A DNA stretch of 7,119 nucleotides, from NCBI GenBank assembly GCA_031274465.1, contig JAISQC010000263.1, positions 1 to 7,119 on the forward strand, in the 5' to 3' direction. Under the pieces are notes generated by a model that was given only the letters and a program-made list of their open reading frames with translations, made no database searches and was not told where the DNA came from. The stretch is from Synergistaceae bacterium (GTDB lineage Bacteria > Synergistota > Synergistia > Synergistales > Synergistaceae). Positions 1 to 5,598 of the stretch are shown here, in pieces. The position numbers and the translations under genes were made by a program. Positions within the stretch are counted from its first letter, which is position 1, and every line of letters begins with the position of its first letter.

Positions 1-862
1 CGTCCCAGCTCTTCTTTTTTCGGGCGGAGAGCCGATGTGCTGCGAAAATTTTTTCCGCTATCTGGAGGAAGCCAACCTCCTTGGCATGAAAGTCACCGTT
101 TCCACAAACGGGTCGCTTATCGACGGAGCTGCCGCAAGGCTGATGGCGCCGCTCGTCTCGTACGTCGGGATCAGCATCGACGGGCCACGGGAGGCGCACG
201 ACGAATTTCGAGGGAATCCCGGCTCGTTTGACGCTGCGGTTGGGGCGGCGGAGCTTCTCGCGTCGCTCGGATGCCGAGTCGGGCTCAGGTTCACGCTGGC
301 GCGCCCTCTCATCCCTTTTTTGGATGATATTTTTTCCCTGGCCGAAAGCCTTCCGGTCTCTAGGATCTGCTTCTATCATTTCATGCCGGCCGGACGCGGA
401 GAACGCGACGCGGCGCTCGCCCCTGCGCGCGGCGAAACCGATGCGGCGATATGGCGTGTGATGGAGTGGGCCGACCGCGTCTGCGCCTCCCGCCCGATCG
501 AAATACTGACTGTAGGGGACGCGTCCGACGGGGCAAGGCTCCACGAATATCTGCGGAGGCATGGCGCCTCGCGCCTGGAACGGGCTTCTTCGCTCTTGCG
601 CAGCGCCGCGTCCCGAACCGGCGTCTCCGGCATACTGTCCGTCAGATGGGACGGCGTGGTGTTTCGAAACCAGTTCTCCTGGAACCGCCCTCTTGGAAAT
701 TGGAGGGAGATCGGCCGCATAGCGCGCGAGAAACCCCCGCTCGATGAAACGGCGCCCGAATGCGCGCCTTGCCATTGGAGGGCGCGGCATATCTGCGCTT
801 CGCGCGCGGCGGGTTTCGGCCGGGAGTGCGGCGCCTTTCGCCGGAAAGGAGCAGGGCGATGA
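1..862 (+). CDS. Radical SAM enzyme of alternative heme / heme d1 synthesis, NirJ/AhbC-like (5' end missing)
   Basis: The frame is open from base 2 to the TGA at 860-862, giving 286 codons. The first codons read VPALLFSGGEP, the radical SAM core segment with the SAM-binding GGEP motif. The ATG at 35 is therefore internal, and the CxxxCxxC cluster motif lies upstream of the window. Next come STNGSLI, YVGISIDGPREAHDEFRG, GLRFTLARP and ICFYHFMPAGRG, the order and wording of the NirJ/AhbC family. AhbC removes acetate side chains from 12,18-didecarboxysiroheme to give Fe-coproporphyrin III; NirJ acts in heme d1 synthesis. The C-terminus has cysteine codons at 761, 770, 794 and 827, resembling a SPASM/twitch auxiliary Fe-S site but compressed. 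The segment EILTVGDASDG diverges from the EVLTVDNHADG type I recall for relatives. The downstream decarboxylase (ATGA overlap) supports the pathway. AhbC versus NirJ versus a paralogue is undecided. Confidence 0.85.
   Translation, partial: VPALLFSGGEPMCCENFFRYLEEANLLGMKVTVSTNGSLIDGAAARLMAPLVSYVGISIDGPREAHDEFRGNPGSFDAAVGAAELLASLGCRVGLRFTLARPLIPFLDDIFSLAESLPVSRICFYHFMPAGRGERDAALAPARGETDAAIWRVMEWADRVCASRPIEILTVGDASDGARLHEYLRRHGASRLERASSLLRSAASRTGVSGILSVRWDGVVFRNQFSWNRPLGNWREIGRIAREKPPLDETAPECAPCHWRARHICASRAAGFGRECGAFRRKGAGR
845..851 (+). promoter_or_regulatory. Shine-Dalgarno that fixes the decarboxylase start
   Basis: AAAGGAG lies 7 bases before the ATG at 859, inside the end of the upstream radical SAM gene. 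It selects 859 over the in-frame ATG at 760, which would put about 100 bases of coding overlap on the upstream gene and adds a low-complexity basic extension with no family similarity. Confidence 0.75.
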
Positions 863-1854
863 CGATGACCGGCATCGTGCCCGAACTCATCCCGCTTGCC
901 CGAGCGCTCGAAGAGGGCCTTCCCATCGCGCGCGAGCCGTTTCACGACGTCGCCCGAGGGTTGGGGCGGCCCGAGACGTGGGTGGTCGAAAACGCGCGGG
1001 CAATGATTGATTCGGGATATATCAGGCATTTTGGGGCTTTTTTCGATTACCGCGCGCTCGGGCTCAGAGGATATCTTTTCGGGGCCGATTTGCCGCCAGA
1101 CTGCAAAAAAAGCGTAATCTCAAGGCTGACCGGCATGAGCGGCGTGACGCACCTTTACGGCAGGAGGCACTATCTTGGCACATGGTTTACCGCGCTTCTT
1201 GCTGGCGAAGCGTGCGCGCTTGATCTCTGCGGTTTTTTGCGTTCTGCGGGATGCCGCTTTGTGGCGCTCGAAACGGCTTTGAGGATAAAGCTCAGGCCGG
1301 TTTTCGCAGAGCGCGGCGGAATTGGGCCAGAGACCAATCCGCCGGGCAGCCCGCTGGTAGGCGGGAGGCTCGAAGGGCGGTTGCTGGAGATAGCGAGGGC
1401 GTTGCAGGGCGGGATGGGCGTTTCGAGCAGGCCGTTCGACAGAGCTGGCGATATCTCGGGGATCGGGTGGCATGAATTGCTTGACGGCGCAAAGTCGCTG
1501 GCAGGGCTTGGAATCCTGCGCAAAATAGGGGCATCGCTGAATCACATCAGGGCCGGTTGGACATCTAACTCGCTTTGCGCGTTCGACGCCTCCGGCATCG
1601 GCGATGACGAGGCTGCGGAACTCGCGCGCCGGGCTGTCTCCAATCTCCCTTGGGCAAGCCACTGTTATCTTCGCCGGGTTTTCGACAGTGATTTGTCGCG
1701 AGGTTGGCCTTATAATCTTTACATAATGATTCACGCGACGTCGGAAGGGGAGCTCGGTGGGCGTGAAAGAACCTTGCGGGATAAACTGCCCGGTTTTGGC
1801 TTCACATCGCTGCGGACCGAGGAAGAGCATCTGAAAAGGCTTTTCAGAATTTGA
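859..1854 (+). CDS. Fused siroheme decarboxylase, two Lrp/AsnC-like halves (AhbA/AhbB or NirD/NirL type)
   Basis: This 331-residue protein holds two tandem copies of the Lrp/AsnC-like decarboxylase fold, which in many organisms are separate subunits of about 150-170 residues. Half 1 (about 8-145) has a winged-helix-like start, then GYIRHFGAFFDYRALG, the VTHLYGRRHY strand with H98, and TWFTALL. A proline/glycine-rich linker spans about 150-170. Half 2 (about 171-331) repeats the pattern with GILRKIGASLNHIRAGW, ASHCYLRR with H268, and WPYNLYIMIH (283-292), a hallmark of one of the two subunit types. The known reaction is decarboxylation of two acetate side chains of siroheme to give 12,18-didecarboxysiroheme in the cytoplasm. 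The start ATG overlaps the radical SAM stop (ATGA), so translation is probably coupled. Natural NirDL fusions are known. Whether half 1 or half 2 is the A-type subunit is not certain from inspection. The DNA-binding use of the helix-turn-helix in Lrp proteins is not expected here. Confidence 0.87.
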   Translation: MTMTGIVPELIPLARALEEGLPIAREPFHDVARGLGRPETWVVENARAMIDSGYIRHFGAFFDYRALGLRGYLFGADLPPDCKKSVISRLTGMSGVTHLYGRRHYLGTWFTALLAGEACALDLCGFLRSAGCRFVALETALRIKLRPVFAERGGIGPETNPPGSPLVGGRLEGRLLEIARALQGGMGVSSRPFDRAGDISGIGWHELLDGAKSLAGLGILRKIGASLNHIRAGWTSNSLCAFDASGIGDDEAAELARRAVSNLPWASHCYLRRVFDSDLSRGWPYNLYIMIHATSEGELGGRERTLRDKLPGFGFTSLRTEEEHLKRLFRI

Positions 1855-1856
1855 TT

Positions 1857-1861
1857 GGAGG
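1857..1861 (+). promoter_or_regulatory. Shine-Dalgarno supporting a TTG start
   Basis: GGAGG ends 8 bases before the TTG at 1870, right after the decarboxylase stop at 1852-1854. The TTG at 1855 overlaps this site, so it cannot be the start that the site serves. Confidence 0.6.
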
Positions 1862-1869
1862 CGATTGCG

Positions 1870-2358
1870 TTGCTTGACAAGCCTGAGATGAGGAGACATG
1901 ACAAATTTGTCTCGGACGTGGAATGGATGGAAAACGTGCTTCGCGAGGGGCAATATGCCTGCGTGGGCTTTGCGAGCCCCGACGGCGACCCGTATGTCCT
2001 TCCGATAGGCTACGGATACGAGGACGGCGTGCTGTACCTGCACGGCGCCGCAAAGGGCTTGAAAAATGACATGGCTGCGGCCAATCCGAGGGTGTCGTTC
2101 AGCGTGTCGGTCGGAGTCGAGGTGATACGGGGCGCGACTGGCGAGGAATTCAGCTGCAAATACCGCAGCGTCATCGGTTTCGGAGAGATAAAAGAGATAA
2201 CGGAGCTCGCTGAAAAGAACAGGGCGCTAGCGGCATTGATGAGGCAGTACGAGGGGCCTCACTCAGACATGACCGAGGAAGGGTCGAAATCCGTGTGGGT
2301 TGCGAAGATCGTGGTCAAGGAGATGACGGGAAAGGCGAGCGGTTATCCGAAGCCTTGA
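1870..2358 (+). CDS. Pyridoxamine 5'-phosphate oxidase-family flavin-binding protein (NimA-like)
   Basis: The protein has 162 residues from a TTG start at 1870, chosen because GGAGG at 1857-1861 sits 8 bases upstream. An ATG at 1888 (MRRHDKFVSD) resembles the usual N-terminus of this family but has no visible Shine-Dalgarno. The split beta-barrel pattern is clear: YACVGFASPDGDPYVLPIGY, then VLYLHGAAKGLKNDM, NPRVSFSVS, and YRSVIGFGEIKEI followed by a helical RALAALMRQYEG. This matches the Pyridox_ox_2/NimA group, small dimeric proteins that bind FMN or related cofactors. Some members reduce nitroimidazoles, and distant split-barrel relatives bind or break down heme. It starts 15 bases after the decarboxylase stop, so it is likely co-transcribed with the heme genes. 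A redox or cofactor-handling role in that pathway is inference. The natural substrate is unknown. Confidence 0.85.
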   Translation: MLDKPEMRRHDKFVSDVEWMENVLREGQYACVGFASPDGDPYVLPIGYGYEDGVLYLHGAAKGLKNDMAAANPRVSFSVSVGVEVIRGATGEEFSCKYRSVIGFGEIKEITELAEKNRALAALMRQYEGPHSDMTEEGSKSVWVAKIVVKEMTGKASGYPKP

Positions 2359-2410
2359 AAAAGCCGTTTTAAATTATGGGTACATCCAAAATCTAAAAAA
2401 CACTTTATAA
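2359..2410 (+). promoter_or_regulatory. AT-rich spacer, possible promoter region for the aminotransferase
   Basis: This stretch between two GC-rich genes is strikingly AT-rich, with runs such as GTTTTAAATTATGGG and CTAAAAAACACTTTATAA. It probably carries a promoter, but I cannot pair a convincing -35 and -10: TTGAAA at 2355-2360 has no good -10 at 16-18 bases, and TTTATAA at 2404-2410 abuts the ribosome binding site. No stable terminator hairpin is visible, so read-through from the heme genes remains possible. Confidence 0.3.
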
Positions 2411-2422
2411 GGAGGCGTTTTG

Positions 2423-3610
2423 ATGAACTACGGTTTGCCGTGCGAGAAGATGAAGGACACCAATTTCGGAGGAGGGATAAGGGAGATACTGGCACAGGCC
2501 GATGAGATGCAAAAGTCCGGCCGCAGCGTGATCCACATGGAGATAGGGCGCCCGGATTTCGACTCGCCGGAGTGCGCGAAGAGGGCTGCCATCCGCGCGC
2601 TTGAAGAGAGAAACGTCCACTACACCGATATGGCCGGGACACCTGAACTCAGGAGCGAGATTGCCGCCAAGTACAAGAGGGACGCCGGGATGGACATCGA
2701 CCCGGATCGGGAGGTTGTGGTCACGTCGGGGGCCGTCGAGGCGCTTGCCACGGTCTTCATGACCATGCTGAACCCAGGCGACGAGGTAATAGTCCCCTCC
2801 CCGTATTTCCCGGTGTATGACGACCAGATCAGGATGGCTGGCGGGGTGCTCCGCGCAGTCCCGAGCAAAATCGAAAACGGCTTCAGGCCGGATCCGGGCG
2901 ACATCGAACGGGCGATAACCTCAAAAACCAAGATTATAATGATAAACTCGCCGAACAATCCGACCGGGGCGACGTCCACCCGCAGCGAGCTCGAGGCGAT
3001 AGCCGAACTGGTCAAATCGCGCGGGCTGCTGGCGCTGTCGGACGAATGCTACGAGAAATTCGCTTACGACGAGAACACGCCGCACGTAAGCATGGCATCC
3101 CTGCCAGGCATGAAGGAGCGCTCCTTCACCATCAGCGCGGCATCGAAGACCTTTTCGATGACCGGATGGCGCGTCGGCTGGGTTTTGATTCCGGCGGAAA
3201 CCAAACCGTTCATCATGAAGTGCCATCAGGGGATCGCGACCTGCTCCAATTCGTTCGCACAGGCCGGAGTTGCCGAGGCTCTCCGTTCGGCGTGGCCCGA
3301 CGTCGAACTCATGATAAGCGAATACAAGGCCCGCCGCGATATGATGGTGGATATGCTCTCCAAAATAGACGGCATCGAAACTCCGACTCCGCGAGGGGCG
3401 TTCTACGCCTTCCCCAGCATACGGGGCCTAGGGCTGCCGTCGTTCGAATTCTGCGGGCGCCTGCTCGCCGAAACCGGAGTGGCGACCGTGCCGGGCCAAC
3501 CCTTTGGAGCGGAAGACGGCTATATGAGGATGACCTACTGCCGTCCAAGGGGCGAGATCAAAGAGGCGCTCACAAGGATTGGAGATTTTGCAGCCAAACT
3601 CAGGCGATGA
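2423..3610 (+). CDS. PLP-dependent class I/II aminotransferase, AspC-like
   Basis: The protein has 395 residues, the usual family length, and starts at ATG 2423. AAGGAGG at 2409-2415 lies 7 bases upstream; an adjacent TTG at 2420 is less well spaced. All fold-type I landmarks are present in order: VIHMEIGRPDFDSPE near the N-terminus, YTDMAGTPELR, the cofactor-loop VVTSGAVEAL, NSPNNPTGA (N179 contacts the PLP ring hydroxyl), SDECYEKF (D207 pairs with the pyridine nitrogen, Y210), SAASKTFSMTGWRVGW with the Schiff-base lysine K242, GAFYAFP, and R369 in YMRMTYC for the substrate carboxylate. These residues predict an active cytoplasmic transaminase moving an amino group between an amino acid and a 2-oxoacid. 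The sequence resembles the large aspartate/aromatic/prephenate aminotransferase group, and the exact substrate cannot be assigned. It has its own leader and is followed by a gap, so it may be monocistronic or the last gene of the heme unit. No functional link to either neighbour is evident. Confidence 0.93.
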   Translation: MNYGLPCEKMKDTNFGGGIREILAQADEMQKSGRSVIHMEIGRPDFDSPECAKRAAIRALEERNVHYTDMAGTPELRSEIAAKYKRDAGMDIDPDREVVVTSGAVEALATVFMTMLNPGDEVIVPSPYFPVYDDQIRMAGGVLRAVPSKIENGFRPDPGDIERAITSKTKIIMINSPNNPTGATSTRSELEAIAELVKSRGLLALSDECYEKFAYDENTPHVSMASLPGMKERSFTISAASKTFSMTGWRVGWVLIPAETKPFIMKCHQGIATCSNSFAQAGVAEALRSAWPDVELMISEYKARRDMMVDMLSKIDGIETPTPRGAFYAFPSIRGLGLPSFEFCGRLLAETGVATVPGQPFGAEDGYMRMTYCRPRGEIKEALTRIGDFAAKLRR

Positions 3611-3644
3611 CAATCGATCATCACAAGCAATCCCCATGATTTTT

Positions 3645-3673
3645 GGTCCTCTTGAGACAGACCGGGGCTTTTT
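3645..3673 (+). terminator. Weak rho-independent terminator candidate after the aminotransferase
   Basis: GGTC (3645-3648) can pair with GACC (3660-3663), with an imperfect inner TC/GA pairing around a TTGA loop. CCCC at 3632-3635 could add an outer pairing with GGGG at 3664-3667, and CTTTTT follows at 3668-3673. The stem is short and bulged, so this is only a candidate. Its place 35 bases after the stop codon is reasonable. Confidence 0.3.
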
Positions 3674-3712
3674 GGCCGGGGGGGCGCGCGTCATGCGCAG
3701 CGTTGAGCGTAT

Positions 3713-3746
3713 TTGTACAATTGCCACTGGCGCCGCAGAATATAAT
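3713..3746 (+). promoter_or_regulatory. Candidate promoter of the moxR operon, with a palindrome in the -35 area
   Basis: A perfect -10 box TATAAT lies at 3741-3746, about 45 bases before the start codon. Possible -35 elements are poorly spaced: TTGCCA (3721-3726) leaves 14 bases, or 16 to an alternative -10 TAATAT at 3743-3748, while TTGTAC (3713-3718) leaves 22. The 8-base palindrome TTGTACAA (3713-3720) overlaps this zone and could be an operator half or chance. The assignment rests on the -10 box, the position before an operon and the local AT content. Confidence 0.5.
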
Positions 3747-3778
3747 ATAGTATCCATAAATGCAACGGAGATATCCGC

Positions 3779-3784
3779 GAGGTG
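3779..3784 (+). promoter_or_regulatory. Shine-Dalgarno that fixes the MoxR start
   Basis: GAGGTG sits 6 bases before ATG 3791. The in-frame GTG at 3782 is part of this site, which argues that it serves as binding site and not as start codon. Confidence 0.6.
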
Positions 3785-3790
3785 CTGAGC

Positions 3791-4726
3791 ATGGACGCGT
3801 TCGAGATAAAAAACACAATGATCAGGCAAACTATGGACCGTCTCGAGGACGTCCTGCACGGCAAAAGAGAGGCGATGCTGCGAATTTTGGTCTGCGCTTT
3901 TTCCGGCGGCCACATGTTGCTAGAGGACCTTCCCGGCCTTGGCAAAACCACTGTCGCGATAGCCGTAGCGCGCGTCCTTGGCATGTCATTCGGGCGCATA
4001 CAGTGCACAAACGACCTTCTGCCAACCGACGTGACGGGGCTCAATATTTTTAAAACCGGCAAGGGTGAGTTCGAGTTCCATCCCGGGCCGATATTCAATA
4101 ATCTGGTCCTGGTAGATGAAATAAACAGGGCAACGCCGAAGACCCAGAGCGCGCTTCTAGAGGCAATGGGGGAGGAGCAGGCGACGATCGACGGCACGAC
4201 CCACAGGCTGTCGCGCCCTTTTATGGTCATAGCGACGCAAAACCCGATAGAGCATTCCGGGACGTTCCCGCTCCCCGAGTCGCAGATGGACAGGTTCATG
4301 ATGAAATCGTCCATAGGCTATCCGGACAGGGATTCCGAGCGCGATATCCTGCGCGCTGGCAGCCAGAAAATCTCCATAGAGAACCTGGGCGGAGAGCTCG
4401 CCGCAGACGATGTGGCCGCAAGCCAAGAGCGCATCGAGAATGAAATAACGGCCTCGGGGAAAATCCTCGACTACATACTCGCCTTGGCAGAGGCCACGAG
4501 GCGGCACCCTCTCGTCGAGGCCGGAATTTCCACGCGGGGCGCTATGACGCTCCTGCGCTGCGCGAAATGCGTGGCTTGGATGAGAGGCCGGGACTATGTG
4601 GTACCAGAGGATGTGAAGGTTTTCGCCACATCGATACTCGCGCACAGGATACAGCCCGCATCCGGCAACAAGCCGGATGCTCCGAGGATAATCGCCTCCG
4701 TTTTAGAGGAGACTCCGGCGCCATGA
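3791..4726 (+). CDS. MoxR-family AAA+ ATPase
   Basis: The protein has 311 residues, typical for the family. The Walker A segment reads LLEDLPGLGKTT (GLGKTT about 49-54), with the MoxR form in which the first P-loop glycine is replaced. Then come LPTDVTGLNIF, the Walker B LVLVDEINRATPKTQSALLE (about 105 on), a sensor 1 region FMVIATQNPIEHSGTFPLPE with the QMDRF arginine-finger area, and a C-terminal sensor 2 helix around AGISTRGAMTLLRCAK. MoxR proteins are cytoplasmic hexameric ATPases thought to act as chaperones that mature or insert metal cofactors or assemble complexes, often with VWA-type partners. Here the stop overlaps the start of a DUF58 gene (ATGA), followed by a transglutaminase. 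That order is common across bacteria and implies a membrane or envelope function. The client is unknown. Confidence 0.94.
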   Translation: MDAFEIKNTMIRQTMDRLEDVLHGKREAMLRILVCAFSGGHMLLEDLPGLGKTTVAIAVARVLGMSFGRIQCTNDLLPTDVTGLNIFKTGKGEFEFHPGPIFNNLVLVDEINRATPKTQSALLEAMGEEQATIDGTTHRLSRPFMVIATQNPIEHSGTFPLPESQMDRFMMKSSIGYPDRDSERDILRAGSQKISIENLGGELAADDVAASQERIENEITASGKILDYILALAEATRRHPLVEAGISTRGAMTLLRCAKCVAWMRGRDYVVPEDVKVFATSILAHRIQPASGNKPDAPRIIASVLEETPAP

Positions 4727-5598
4727 AAGTGATCTCCATAAACAGGTCCGGCATAATCTATTGCGCGATGTCCATCGTCATGGGCGTGGTCGCCGTGAAT
4801 GGCGGCAACAACTTCCATTACCTCGCGACCGGCGCCTTGCTGGGCTACATGGCGGCTTCGGGCATAACGGGATGGAAAAACATCAGAAACGCCGAAATCG
4901 ACCTGTCTTTTCCCGATGAGATATATGCAGGCGCGCCTTTCCTGCTGAATGTGGAGGTTCGAAACAAGGGCAGGTCGCCGATTTTTTTGATAGATGCGAA
5001 AGTCGGGGAGGAGCGCGTTTTTTTCCCGGTCATCCAGCCGAAAGAGACTGTTTCAAAGACTGTCCTGTTCTCATTGCCGACGCGAGGCGTGTGCGTTGTG
5101 GATGACGTCGAGCTCTCATCCACTTACCCCTTTAATTTTTTCACGCGCTACCGGCCATCGAAGTTTGAGAGACAGGCGATGGCGTTCCCGGCGCCGCGCG
5201 CCTGGAACGCAGGGGAGGTCAGGATGTGGGCGCCAAGCGGCGACGGCTTGGATCGGAAGGCCAGGGATCCCGACGCCGGGCGGGACGTCATAGGCGTCAG
5301 GCCGTATGTCGAGGGCGACGCTATGAAGATTATCCACTGGAAGTCGAGCGCGCGGACCGGGCGGCTCAACTCGAGGCTTTACGACGGCGGCGAGGACGCG
5401 AAAACGCTCGTCATAGATCTTGACGCGCTCATGTCCCTTGGAGTCGAAGCCGGGCTGTCGATGGCGTCTTATGAGATATCCCATTCGATAAAGTCCGGCA
5501 GCGCGATAGGAATGACCGGATGCGGCATGACATGGGCGCCGTCGGCTTCGCGCGCCGGCAAGCTGGCGATGCTCGCTGCGCTGGCTCTCCATGAATAG
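4723..5598 (+). CDS. DUF58 domain membrane-anchored protein
   Basis: The protein has 291 residues. The start ATG overlaps the moxR stop (ATGA), with AGAGGAG at 4705-4711 upstream at a longish 11-base distance. An N-terminal hairpin of two membrane segments (about 10-27 and 31-48) is followed by a beta-rich domain (about 55-145, with LLNVEVRNKGRSPIFLIDA). The diagnostic DUF58 core, GVRPYVEGDAMKIIHWKSSA, spans 191-210, followed by R211 and LNSRLYDGGED. After it, TLVIDLDAL may start a VWA-like fold, but a clean DxSxS metal site is not visible. DUF58 proteins nearly always accompany MoxR ATPases, and a role as their membrane partner or adaptor is the usual proposal, not proven. The long frame open upstream to 4567 is just moxR read in another frame. 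Confidence 0.92.
   Translation: MKVISINRSGIIYCAMSIVMGVVAVNGGNNFHYLATGALLGYMAASGITGWKNIRNAEIDLSFPDEIYAGAPFLLNVEVRNKGRSPIFLIDAKVGEERVFFPVIQPKETVSKTVLFSLPTRGVCVVDDVELSSTYPFNFFTRYRPSKFERQAMAFPAPRAWNAGEVRMWAPSGDGLDRKARDPDAGRDVIGVRPYVEGDAMKIIHWKSSARTGRLNSRLYDGGEDAKTLVIDLDALMSLGVEAGLSMASYEISHSIKSGSAIGMTGCGMTWAPSASRAGKLAMLAALALHE

Larger units (their letters stand above)
3611..3790. other. Intergenic gap between two transcription units
   Basis: This is the only long non-coding stretch in the window. From left to right it holds a short hairpin with a T-run (3645-3673), a G7 run (3678-3684) in very GC-rich sequence, the palindrome TTGTACAA (3713-3720), an AT-rich block containing TATAAT (3741-3746), and the Shine-Dalgarno of the next gene. 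Open frames crossing it show no family features and overlap both flanking genes, so I read it as non-coding. Confidence 0.6.

Noticed and set aside
35..37. ATG as the start of the radical SAM gene
   Set aside because: The same frame is open back to base 2 and encodes the GGEP motif upstream of this ATG, so it is an internal methionine (residue 12 of the visible part).
376..1029. A 217-codon open frame on the - strand
   Set aside because: It is antisense to the radical SAM gene and the start of the decarboxylase, has no family motifs, and is compositionally a shadow frame.
1120..2043. A 307-codon open frame on the - strand
   Set aside because: It lies antisense to the decarboxylase and the NimA-like gene, which both show clear family motifs. 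Its translation is rich in Arg, Pro and Ala with no recognisable domain, as expected of a shadow frame in GC-rich DNA.
3678..3684. G7 run as a slippage or assembly-error site
   Set aside because: It is intergenic and breaks no gene, so nothing in the sequence indicates an error or a programmed event.
3579..3788. A small + strand gene in the gap between the aminotransferase and moxR
   Set aside because: It begins inside the aminotransferase gene, has no ribosome binding site or known motif, and runs through the putative terminator and promoter.
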